Below are positions 23,843-35,403 of a stretch of DNA of 64,000 nt, piece after piece. Under the pieces are notes generated by a model, which had not been told where the DNA came from, ran no database searches, and saw only the letters and a program-made list of their open reading frames with translations. Made by a program: the position numbers and the translations under genes. Within the stretch, counting starts at the first letter, position 1; each line of letters starts with the position of its first letter. This DNA comes from Cyprinodon diabolis (taxonomy: Eukaryota > Chordata > Actinopteri > Cyprinodontiformes > Cyprinodontidae): the NCBI GenBank assembly GCA_030533445.1, contig CM060083.1:27199666-27263665 (forward strand), read 5' to 3'.

Positions 23843-26800
23843 GTGAGTAAACAGAGACAGTTAACCAGTTGTGTGGCCTGGGTTGATCTTGCACTGACTG
23901 AGTGGCCTTAGCCTGCAGGAACAGCAATTGAGAAGCTGTTGTTTTTTGTTTTTTCTTGATGACCCTTCATGGCAGTGGGCCCAAATAAAAGGAGGAGTCT
24001 CTTAAAGCATGCTGTATGACAATTAATGAATGGGATCCATTGCCAAAGGGTCATGCACACACTCGCAGTATGACTGGCAGCACACATGGTGATGTCTCAA
24101 CGGGCAGCTGTGTTGGACGGTATTAAGTTTCTGAAAGCTTGATTTGGAATAGACACAATGTCCGTGACTGATTCAATGGCTATATAATACCATGTTTATT
24201 TATTTGTCATATTCGATTGTAGTAAAATGTGGTCAAGAAAAAACGTGTCTGGAGTGTTAAATGATTTTTAAATAACAGACACAGGGACTCAGCTCTGCAA
24301 CCTAGACTTCCTTAGCATTCGTGTTGCAAAGTCTTTAAACTGGGCTCCAAGTCCTTCTTTAAAGGCTTGCGACTCATCTCAGACTCTTGGACTTAAGTGT
24401 TATTAACAGTCTTTACTCCGTACAGGTATGAGTTAGGCAAGCAGTGTTGAAAGTAGTTTTAAAATCTCCCCAGCACTATTACAAAAAGGTAATTGGTTGA
24501 TATTATTCTCTCCCTCCTTACAATTATAAAGTCCAAATTGAATAATTAAAATTATTCTTAACTAATTCAGTAATAGACATTTCAATGTTAAACTTTAGGC
24601 TAACTGTATAAAAGAGTGGGGGAAAAAAAATGATATAAATACACTAGTGAAAGAGTTGAGGAGCGCAGACCTCCACCAAGCAGCAAACTTTGCCACCTAT
24701 GGCAAAAACTTGCACAGGATCTGGATCATTACCGAAATCTTTATAAATCGTTCCTCTGCATGAGCTGCACCTTTTTATAACAATTTCCTGTCCTTTCATA
24801 AGGTAACTAATGAGTCACAGCGTGTGTCTGCAGCCTCTGGTGTTTGTTCTGCTTTCACCTTCTCCATTCACTCTGCTTTCATCTTTAATCAGCCGATCAA
24901 ACTTCCATCGAGGCTTGGCTCACCTTTCATGTGTTTCTGTCTTCTGTTGTCAATAATCCATGCTGCCACTATCAGGTTTAGGGAGGAACTGCTTGTTTCA
25001 CTAAAAACTGGGTGGGGAAGGGTAAGGAGCTCGGCCATCTCTCTACTCCGTCTCTTTCTTTCTTTTCTATCTATCTCTGTTTCTGTATATCTATCTGAAA
25101 TCATCAACAGGGCATTAAAGTGGCTGCTGCTGAAGATACAGTTCTGATCTATTAATAACTAATCTTTGATGGCTTGCTGACTTTATGGTGACTGTTAATG
25201 CGCTAAGGTTTATGCTTATTCTTAGCTTCACGAGTCATAAGGAGTCCAAGTTGTTGACCAGTGTGTTTCTGCAGTCAACCTATTTTAGGTAGGGTGGGAC
25301 ATGTGTCATTATCGGAGGTTCAGCCAATTAGCAATTCTGTACCATGACAGCATCTTATTGGTTTTACAAAGAGCTATGGCTGCTTTACAAATGATGCAGA
25401 ATGTCTTTATACAGAAGGACTGCTCTATATCCTTCACGGAATAGCCAGGAGTGAAAAGCTTTCACAAAGTCTTAGATTCAAGCCCTACCATCTCTCAAAC
25501 TGTCCACTTTAATTTATTGTTGAAGAAAATACAACGACTCTAAGCCATCTAGATTTACTTCAAGGAGATGTGGAGGACAATGTAGTTGGGAGAAGAGGAA
25601 TGATGCCATTTGCACTGATCCTTTTCCAAAGCTTAAAGCAACATATGAAACAGAGAATATCAAGGGTAATCACCCACACCCATCTGAAGCCCCGTCCCTA
25701 ATATCCTCAGAATCTTGATCTTGTCTTATTACCATGATCAATGTCTGGTCAAGTTTGTCAGGTTGACAACCATGACAAGAAATTAATGAGTGTGTTTCCA
25801 CATTGCACATTGCCATTAGTGATAATGTGAATATGCTTGGTTCTGTCTAATCTAGGCAGCATTGACACAGACTGGAAGGCCAAGAGTAGGACTCTGGGAT
25901 TCAGAAGCCCATTATAGCCAATCAAAAAGGAAGATGGGGATCGCTGGTAAAAATGATATGTCCCCTGTGCTGTCTATAGCGAGCTGAAATATTCATCACA
26001 CTCAGTAATGATGTTCTAAGCTCTGTGTTGTCATTGTACGCTGGCTCTGCTCCATACTGATGGTGGAGGTGAAAGACAAGCATGCTAAATAGTTTTTTGT
26101 TTAGTCACATGGAAAGCTGAGAATTAAGTATGCTCATGCAGAGTGAATGGCAGAGAAGTGCCTGTCTGCATCACAACAATGTGAGCATATGTAATAAAAC
26201 TCCCCACACATACAGAAGTGATGTGCATTTAGTGTCAGGGAGCATTAGAAAAGTGACAAATTACATAATTTTGCTTGCTGAAAATAGGACTGAAACCTAC
26301 ACAGTGCACAGACCGTTTCCTTAACGCTGAAGAACATGGGAACACCACTACGGGCTTGGCTTATTCATGTTGTGCCAAGACTTCCCAGCATACCCTGCTT
26401 CTGTAGCCTGCATAAAGCTGTGAGTGGGTTTAGTACAAGCACAGGGATCATACTGTTAGCAGGTTCCGTCTGGATCATGAATCACTTTGAAAATTCCTTT
26501 TAACAGAGCAGGTCTTATAGGATTAATCCATATCTAGCATCTCATTAAGATGTATTTGTTGCTCAGGCTTCCATATACAGAAAAGTAATTCTTGTGAAAG
26601 TAAATATCTGAAACAAAATTAAGAAAAATTGTAAGCTGTTTTTATTCATCCCTGTTTTTTATGGGTGCTTGATTAGATTTGCCATGTTGGTTATACAGTT
26701 CTTAGTGATTATCGATGGTGGACTCTGTCTTGTGGGATTCATTTTAACTTAGATTAAAGTGTCTTTGAACCTGTTAAAGACAGATTAATCTGCATTAGGA

Positions 26801-27593
26801 TTTTTTTTAAACTTCAAATCGGATACCCAGATAGTCACAGGACAGTTAGTTATAAGCAAATCCCTTTAGGTGAACTAGCATATAATTCACAAGCAAAGAC
26901 AATCCACTTTATATCAAAATTGTGACCCACTTTAGCTTTCATTTTCTGCTTGTAAACCGCAATAAGACATTTTTTTTTACTTAATTATTCATTATGGAAA
27001 AATACAATATCTTTAAAACATGGATACATAAATAAAACAGTAAATAAATGGAGCTTAAAGTGCAGCTAAGGACTGTAACATTAAAAGTAGGAGAGTTACA
27101 TATACCTATGGAGGTTTTAATAATAGCAATGTATGTCCAAGATAAGTTTGTCTGCTTTTAGTGATCTTCCTTACACTGTGGCTCTATAAAATTCAACTTG
27201 TCTTTTTTTCCCCTTGTCAAAGTCCAACTATGTCTAACCTAATTGAGCAACTGATAATATGGTCGGGTATTATTTCTAAAAACGTTCATTGGAAACATAA
27301 AGGAATATCATTTTTATTTGTTCAATTTTAATTCTGTGTAAATTTATTACACCTCTCCCAGTTAGATTGTTCACATCTAATCAGAAATTAAAGATGTTTT
27401 TTTTTCTTACATAGCTACAGATATGGTGTCCCTCTTGAAGTTTCTAAATAGTTTGTTTATTTTGCTCAATCTTGCATTAACTTGGTTTGAATAATCTGCA
27501 ATATTTGGGGGCCTAAACTTCTAGTTTTTACTTCTGTCAAGTCTGACATTTGGCTAAAAGGTCATAGTTAAATGAATATCTCTAATCTGAGGG
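23843..27593. other. Giant intron 4, proximal part
   Basis: Unique-looking sequence except the weak repeat at 24650-24790. Open frames near 24824-25147 lack any domain. Confidence 0.5.
24650..24790. repeat. Possible interspersed repeat fragment
   Basis: The segment GCAGACCTCCACCAAGCAGC followed by GATCTGGATCATTACCGAAAT resembles a dispersed fish repeat. It is short and worn, without ends, so the call is tentative. Confidence 0.35.
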
Positions 27594-28108
27594 TGTCACA
27601 GTCTTGGTTCTGTTATGTTTTCTTTTGAGTATTCAGTTTTACTTTGCGCCACGTTTTCTAGTTTTAGTGGTTTAATTCTTATTTTGTTATGTTTTCTGGT
27701 TATTTTTCAGTTTTCAGGTTTTTATTTGTTGCCATCTGCTGCCCTCTAGTGTTCTCCTTCTTCCCTAGCTCCTTTCCTGTCTGCTCTGTTCACACCCGCT
27801 CTCAATCTGCTCGTTAGTCCTCTCTTTGTTCAGTCTCCCATAAATACACTCCTTATGCAGTTCCTCAGTGCTGGTTCCTCATCAAACTTTGACCTACACC
27901 GTCTTACAGTGTCTTACCTCGTCATGACTGTTTTCCCCTGATGTCCCCAAGGTTTCTGGTTTCTTGAACTTTTTTCTTGTTGTTTCTTTGGGGGGATTTT
28001 TGGATTCCTGCCTCAGTTGTTTGTTTACCTTGCATTAAATCTACAAGACCTCACCTCTGCCTCCCTGCCTCTGCATTTGGGTCCACAAACCTCAACCCAA
28101 TCCTGACA
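27594..28108 (+). repeat. LTR-like interspersed repeat, plus copy
   Basis: A 515-bp unit starting TGTCACAGTCTTGG and ending AATCCTGACA, so the ends are short inverted TGTCA/TGACA as in LTRs. It contains a TATA-like box (CCATAAATACAC near 27838) and an ATTAAA polyadenylation-type signal near 28035 (CATTAAATCTACAAGACC). No target duplication is clear. A related copy in the opposite orientation lies 6.7 kb away. It may be a solo LTR; the family is unknown. Confidence 0.55.
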
Positions 28109-30101
28109 TTGGGTTTTTGCACAGTGACATGTTTCTGACATTCATCATGGCTAACACTAACATACTTCCTTATTATATGTTCTATATAATTTGATGGGTA
28201 AATTCACAGAAAGTGCTGATTCATAAACTGAACACCTTCCTAAATTGTAATCATTAATGACCAGTGTTATAACAGAGGCATATGTGTAATTTAGGTTTCT
28301 AAAGCTTGTCTTTTACAACTCTCTTATTTGTTCAAATTAAAACCCAGATTTTTTAGGATAAATCCACAACTTACCAACTTTCTTTGTATTCCATGTATTC
28401 TGGATCTATTTTTTGAAAAATCAGAGTGACCTTGGTCTATACTGACTTTTCCTTTCAATCAGGATATGGATCTGACTCCATTATCTGAGAATAGCAGATT
28501 TATATGTTAATTGTTTTTCAGAAATAAATTTCTAGAATTTTGAGTCTTTGAAACCTTATTCTTAAGTGTCCCTCTTCATTAAGGTGTTTTAAAAGACTCA
28601 ATCTTTGGATAATGTTTAGTGCCTGCAGATGTGCTACACAGCCCCTTATTTAGACCGTGCACTACTAGAGAGAACAGCCAATCACAGAAGGAAGGGGCTT
28701 CTCTTCTTCTCCTCTTATATTCAATTCCTAGTATATTCAGATTTTATTAACATCCCATTTCTGTTGTGTTTTGACTTTTTTTCAATAAAGAATAAACAGT
28801 TGGTAAATAAATTTATTTTTTTTTGGCAAGTGACTGCTCAGTAACAAACATAGAGGTGACTTTTGTCTGCGAGGTTATGAGGTGTGTTCAGTCTACTGTG
28901 AATAATTCACGTACTTTGCAGCAGAGTTTTTATTGAGTAAGTCATGACATTTTCCATTATTATGGCGTTCCAACTGTCTCTGAATACCTCATGTCTGTTT
29001 CAGAGAATAATAAAGGTTAAAAGGCCTAGAATGTGTTGCTAGCAAGGTAACACAAAACAAAGAGGAAAAAGCCACTAAAGGTCAGCTAAACTGTGGGAGA
29101 AATGTTTCTAGCGAAATGTGCCACATCGATGATAGTAATGAAAGAATCCAGCCAGATTATTGATGGTTATTGGAGAAACAATACGGAGTGGGACTCTGAG
29201 ATATGACATGCTTTTGATTTTACGAACAGGTGATTCATCCTGTGCTGAATCCTTTTCCATCTTCCTGCATTAGAGCCACCATGGTTACTAATTATAGTGT
29301 CCAACACAGTAATTACTCACTTCCAAGTCAGTGTGCTTTTACTTCTATTGTTCCCTGGGAAATTATGTGTGATTAACTGTGAAAAGCATTTTTAATGTAA
29401 TGCTTTTTCACAGATATATGGTGGCAATGATTACAAACATTGCCCAGAGAGACAAATAAATGTGAATCTAACAGCTTCATGTCAGAGCCAGTTGAAGGTT
29501 ATATTGGGTTCTAAGCAGAATTTCATTGCAGGGTCTACTTCTAGCTATGCCCGTTGGTTTGTTCCAGGCTCAGAGTCTGGCAGAGTTTAGTTTTCTGTTC
29601 AAATGCAAAAAAATATATAATAAAAAATCAATCTCCCTGATTTAGTGCAAACAATATCAATAAAATGTGACTCCAGCTTCGAAATAAGCAACATAAATAA
29701 TACATTAGCGTTATAAAATGAATCCTAACCCCTTTAGAATATTGTCTTTATTAACTCACACCAAACAGCCATGGTGGTGTATATCTCTAATGCCTATTGA
29801 TGCATATTCAACACAAATGAGGATTTTTGTTTGAAGCCCTTTTGTTGCAATAGTGGTTATTATTGTGGTGAAGTTATGCAGACCAACATTTATTTGATCT
29901 CTATATAAAAAAAATTATCTTTTATTCTTCTTCTAAAAAAAAGATTCAGATGTCATTATTTTCATATTTAATTGTAAAAAGATTAAAAGTAAGAGTTTAA
30001 ACTTTAAATGGCATCTGGCTTTGCTTTTCTGATAAGGATTTTAACAACAAATTAGAATGATTTGAAAATCAGTGAGTTTATTTGAAGTAATCAACTGAGA
30101 C
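28109..30101. other. Giant intron 4, between LTR-like and Harbinger-like repeats
   Basis: No gene or repeat recognised. Confidence 0.5.
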
Positions 30102-30104
30102 TTT

Positions 30105-30987
30105 GGGCCTGACCTTTAAAGCTTCAGAATAAGAAGCATTAAATTGGAGCTGCAATTTTTTTAGCATGTGCAATAAGCGGACGTGATGCGGGTGATCTGC
30201 AAAGATTACTGCGCAAATATTTAGACCTGAAACTGATTAGGTTCCGCCACATTAAAATCTGTTCTACAGGCAGTTAAGAGTGGTCTTAAAAGTGGTCGTA
30301 AAAGACAGATTAGGTTTAAAAGCCATATAGTTGGAGGTAATAATTATAAAAAACATTAAAAAAATGACAATTATTATACAAAGTAAAATTTATAAAGACC
30401 CGTAAATAGATAGCCTAACTTGAAGTGCTGCAAACAAAAGTAAAACATAAAATGATGAAAAAAAGATAATAAATGGAATAACAACAAAACCATTGTATTA
30501 ATTGATTCCTTTATAAAAATGCCAGAAAAGTCATATTCTGTCATTAACTTTTTTCGTTTTCGCTTCAGTACTTTGCACCCACCTGCATATATTATTTTTC
30601 TTTATCAATATTAGTCGACTATTGTTGTTATTGTTAGTCCAAAAATTTTTACATGCACACGAAATCACTCTCCATCCTCTAGCCTCCTTGGTGGCCGCAA
30701 TTAATTTAGAAGTTTCCACCTGACTTTCAGAAGTACTAAAAGAGAAGCAAAAACTGAGGCAGCAATTGAATTTCAGATTTCGCTTTGGAAATTCGCTTTG
30801 GACGTGGTAAGAATATGATCTGCATGCTGATGAAGGCACACACAAGGAAGAGTTAGCACAACTCATTTCAGCATCTGCTGAATTGCAAACGCAAATCATT
30901 TTGCACGTTCTTTGAAGATTCGCTCGGTGCAAAAAAAACATGTTTTTACATGTTTTAAGACATGCAAAGCTTCTAAAGATCAGGCCC
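30105..30987. mobile_element. Harbinger-like nonautonomous element
   Basis: The left end GGGCCTGACCTTTAAAGCTT and the inward-read right end GGGCCTGATCTTTAGAAGCTT form imperfect inverted repeats. Flanking TTT triplets (30102-30104 and 30988-30990) fit a 3-bp target duplication. GGGCCTGAT-type ends and 3-bp duplications are known from PIF/Harbinger elements, whose usual target is TWA, so the TTT is off-type. A 166-codon open frame on the minus strand (30531-31031) crosses the right end and has no transposase motif. Confidence 0.7.
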
Positions 30988-31542
30988 TTTATGTTTTTAT
31001 TATACAAGAAATGATTAATTAGTCGTGACACAATGCTCTTAGTAAAGCTGGTAATAAAAAAACATATGAGATGAATTCTGCTTCATCATAGAAGATCTTT
31101 AATGGATTCTTCAAGGATTCTGGAAGATAGGGGAGTGTTATGTTACTTTTGTATGAATATAATACTTTTCCTGTAGTTAAATGTTGTGATAATGTTTTAG
31201 GAAAATACTTTCATATATGATAATTTACCCATTTCAAGGATTAAAAGCACTTGTTGAAAATAAACTCTTCAGATTATAATTATGTTCTTATACAATTGTG
31301 AATAGATTAGGATATACATTTCTGTCTAAACAATGTTTGTTAACAAACATGATATAATATTGTAACCTAAGCTTTTGTGTTTTTAATAGTCTTAAGTAGA
31401 AACTCATCAAAATATGAAGAAATAAAGGTTTAAAAACTTTACAGTGTGTCATTATTCTATAAAATGGGTCGCGCTTAATTTTAATTAGTTACTTAAACAA
31501 ATTAAAATTTTAAAATTTGGTGAATATGAATGTTTAGTGAAA

Positions 31543-31615
31543 AGAATAGAATTGAATAGAATAAAAAAATCGCTTTAATAGGGAAATTGTGGTGTTACAG
31601 CAGCAAAAGGTTATA
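31543..31615 (-). mobile_element. LINE 3'-end fragment with (AGAAT)n tail
   Basis: The complement of the 3'-end motif seen at 8240: AGAATAGAATTGAATAGAAT tail, a short AT spacer, then GGGAAATTGTGGTGTTACAGCAGCAAAAGG. There is no coding part. Confidence 0.65.
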
Positions 31616-34600
31616 GCAGGAGTGATTACACAATGTAGACCTTAGAAAGTGTATAAAAATAACAGAATAAGTAACAGAGTTAAGAAAATAAACAAATAAA
31701 TACTATACTGTACATTGTTTTTACAATATAAATGCTAAATACTATATACTATATACTAAGTGTCTGTTTTATAGAAATGGTCAAATATAGTGTGCACAGC
31801 TGTAAATGTTTTGAAATGAAGGAGAATAGGAGATGACACTTTTTCTAAATAAGCAATATTAAAGGTATAGTGAAGGATGCTCTTTTTCTGGGTGGATTAT
31901 TTGAATATGTCGTCCTCTTAATTGTCCATCATTCTGGTGATATGTTTATGTAAGGCCGCCCTATGTGCTTATCCCCATTTTCACTTACCGGTGTTGAGTC
32001 TGACATAGTGGAAAATTGCAAATCTTAAACAGAGCATGCACGAGAAGACATGGACTTGTGTATGTTCTCACACACATTTGTGCATGGGCATTTTGTGGAG
32101 AGGGGGGGTCTTTTCAAAAATTCACGAAAATCCTCCATTATATCTTTAATACATTTTATTTAATGCCATTTTTCATGCATTTGTTTTCTAAATGGATCTT
32201 TTATTTCATTTACTTTTGCAAATAAAACCAAAACAAACTTTGTTGAGTATTAATGGTGCACAGATTGGACTGACCTGACCAGCCAAGTGGACTGGGTCTC
32301 ATTGGAAAATAATCTGATCTGTGTTCTTCAGATTGTCATGAAAAGATCAGATACAGGTCGCATATGTGCAAAAAAAAAACGAAATTCAGTCACTTCAAGC
32401 TGCTTTGTGAACGTAGCCTTGGAGTAACTACTGAGGAAATAAGTTAATGAGGAGATAAGACTCACAACTGACACAAATGTAGCTGTGGAAAATTGTTGCC
32501 CCTAGCCGAGCCAACATGGAAGATGCAGAAACTCGGACAGGCCATATTCACAACACTGCACAGGTGAAGCTGTAATGCTGTTTAGTAAGTGACGGATTAC
32601 TACACAACCACCGTGCATAGTTTATGACAGCAACAAGGACCATGTCAAACAATTAATTATATCAAAACTGCCTGTATCAAAACTGCCGCAAATTCATAGT
32701 CAATTAACAACACATCCAAGGACTTTGTGGGGACTTCAGCCCCCAAATTGCAGCGTATTATGGAGCACACAGCCTATTCAATGCTGTGAAGAGATACATG
32801 GGTCAGCTGGTTAGTTTAGGTTTTCTGACACTTTATCACCCATTATCATGAACAATAACTGGACGTGCCTGTGTAATCTTTCACAATTCCTGCCCCTAGT
32901 TCCTTTAAATGCAACATTAAAGAACCAAAAGTATGCAAGTGTCATATCTAATTTGTTGCTTAACAACAACTTTTAGTTTAGTTAGGTCTTGTGTATAATA
33001 GAAGCTCAGGCTGCTGTAAAGCTGTGCACTTGGTCACATGACTGATTCAGAGTCAAATCCAACCTTCTCAAGTTACATTGGTGAGGGTTTTATAAGAGCA
33101 GCCCATGCGAAATCCTAGAAATCATTTAATATATCTCAAATTAAGCTAATTCTGAGTCAAAAGTTACACGGCATTGCTTTACACACACCTGATAGTGTGT
33201 GTCAAAGTTTCATGCTTACTTAATAACCAGACTGGTCTAATTCATAATGGAAGAGAGATCTTTTGGGGGAATTTTAGATGTATATTTCTTATTTATGCCC
33301 TGAACTTCAGGGCATAAAGGAAGCTGAGAGAGAGCTGCCTATGAATCTTAACCAAAGATTTTTTTCTGTCTGTTTTGTCTGCCTTCAACCTTTGACTGAG
33401 ACATTTTAAAGGTATTTTGCCATTATAGATACAAATAAGATCAAGTGTTGACCCTAAAGCAGCTATATACACTTATTTATTTTCCTTTATTTTGTGTCAA
33501 AGAAAAGAAAATGAAAGCTTAACTTGGCACCATTATCATACTGGTTCTTTCTGAGATGGCCTTATATCTGGTTCCCCCGTGGTCAAACCATTAGTGTCAG
33601 ATTTGATACAATAACATTCATCTACTCTAAACTCAATACTACATATCCTTATTGTACAGTTAATAGCTTTTGTCATTTAACTTAATTTGAAGAAGTATGC
33701 TGCTCTCTGCAAACCACATGCATCTAACTGGAATGTAGATGCCTCTCTTCTGTTGGACAGAGCAAATGCTTTGAGATAATTGAGGCAGCCCAGTATGGAT
33801 GACATTCATATCATGTCTAATGCACTTGACTGAGATTAATTTTGATGATCTACGCATCTGTGGAGATGAGGACAGGCCATGGCAGGGATAGGCTGGAGGT
33901 AATGGCTGCAGCCTGGGAGCATTGAAACATTTGGCAGCTGTGTCTTGCTCTGTAGGTGGAGGCAGATATGAACCGTCGCTGTTGCAGGCTGTTGACCTCT
34001 ATCAGCGCACCTGCAATGCAAGATTATTAAGTAACGAGTCCCTGGTGAGAAAACCTGCCTTCCTGCCAGAGGTTCACCATGGGAGGCTCCTGCTGATTTT
34101 GGTGATACAGTAAATGCCTGAAATAATAGCACTTTGATTGGAGCCAGATTTTGTTTTTTTCTGCTTGTCCAATTAAGCATGCTGTGTAATAATGATGTGC
34201 ATTTCTCTCCACTTGGACTTAGTCAACATGATAAGTTAAACTATGATTCACATTTACAATAAAAACTATTATGTATTTTGAATTTCAATTTAATATTGTA
34301 ACAATTTGGGATCGTCTCTAAACCGTTGTATACTAATGATTAGAATAAGTTGATTATTCATCACCTAAGTCTGAGTGGTTTGTAGTTCTTAAATCTATTA
34401 TTGTAGCACCTGCTATTAAACAAGCTTTTCATAATAGTGAGGAGGAAGTGAGTTTAAGTGAGAAGCCTTTCTGAGGTAATCACAAAGATTCCTAATTAGT
34501 TTGAGTTTGAAATTTGACTTGGCTACTCCAAAATCATTTAGTTTTCTATAACCATTAAGAGGTGAACTTGCTGGACTGCTGTCTTGCACTGTCTTGCTGC

Positions 34601-34852
34601 CAATCCTAAATCCACTTGAGCTTAAAATACTAGTCTTATGGCTAAGACTTCTAGTTCAAGGTTCTCTGGAAAAGAGCAGAATTCATGGTTTCATAAAATA
34701 TTTCAAGCTTTATTTGCCCCTGAATCAGCCCAAGACAACTACACTACATATTTGGCTCTTGATATGTTTTTGTGAAACATTGTGTTAGTTTTACATCAGG
34801 TGTAACAGAAAACATTCAGTACATTGCAAAAGGTGTTAGTAAATGGGGAAAT
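31616..34852. other. Giant intron 4, central part
   Basis: Only the palindrome at 33292 stands out. A more GC-rich patch at 33840-34110 has short frames on both strands but no splice-supported exon. Confidence 0.5.
33292..33318. other. Near-perfect palindrome
   Basis: Two 13-bp arms (TTTATGCCCTGAA and TTCAGGGCATAAA) separated by a single base. It lies in noncoding intron sequence with no obvious element around it. Confidence 0.85.
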
Positions 34853-35403
34853 TTGTTGCAGGACCCAAAATGCAGAGGCTGAGGAAGATATAAGTTCTTA
34901 CAGATTTATTGCAGCCAAAGTATAAGTCTAAAATAAAACATCCAAGGAAACCAGAACAGAGTTAACAGGAGGTGAGTGACAGGAACTGATGAAGACATGA
35001 CATAATGACAACGATCCAGCAAAGACAAACTGCAGAGGAAGGGTATATATACACTGAGGAGGACATTAGCAGGACAAAGATTGGACTAATGATCTGAGTG
35101 GGAACAGGTGTGCAGAGAAAGAAATAGAAGAAAGCCAATGGGAAGGAAGGTGACTCTAGGGCAATGGAGAGTAACTGGGAAATATAACCTAAGGATAACT
35201 GTAAATAATGAATGACAAAAATTAAACTAGAACAAAGACTGAGGAATGCTGTATAGAAGATAACTAAAAAAAAACAAACAAAAAAAACAAACAGAAAGAC
35301 TAAGAAGTAATAAAAAAATATATAACTCTTAACAGTAAAAACAGAATAACATTAATCCGAGCCTAACTGAAAACTCAAAGTGAAAACTAAACAGAATCAA
35401 AAA
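34853..35403 (-). repeat. LTR-like interspersed repeat, minus copy
   Basis: On the minus strand it matches the copy at 27594-28108 in order: GATTCTGTTTAGTTTTCACT with TTGAGTTTTCAGTTAGGCTC near the start, a TATATATAC box near 35043-35052, then GCAATAAATCTGTAAGAAC and CTCTGCATTTTGGGTCC at the end. The two copies are well diverged. The plus strand shows only A-rich noncoding sequence. Confidence 0.6.

Noticed and set aside
30531..31031. 166-codon open frame on the minus strand
   Set aside because: It crosses the right end of the Harbinger-like element, contains low-complexity N runs and has no transposase or host domain.
33840..34110. GC-richer patch with frames on both strands, considered as an exon
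   Set aside because: No Gly-X-Y pattern, no matching acceptor/donor pair and no recognised domain.
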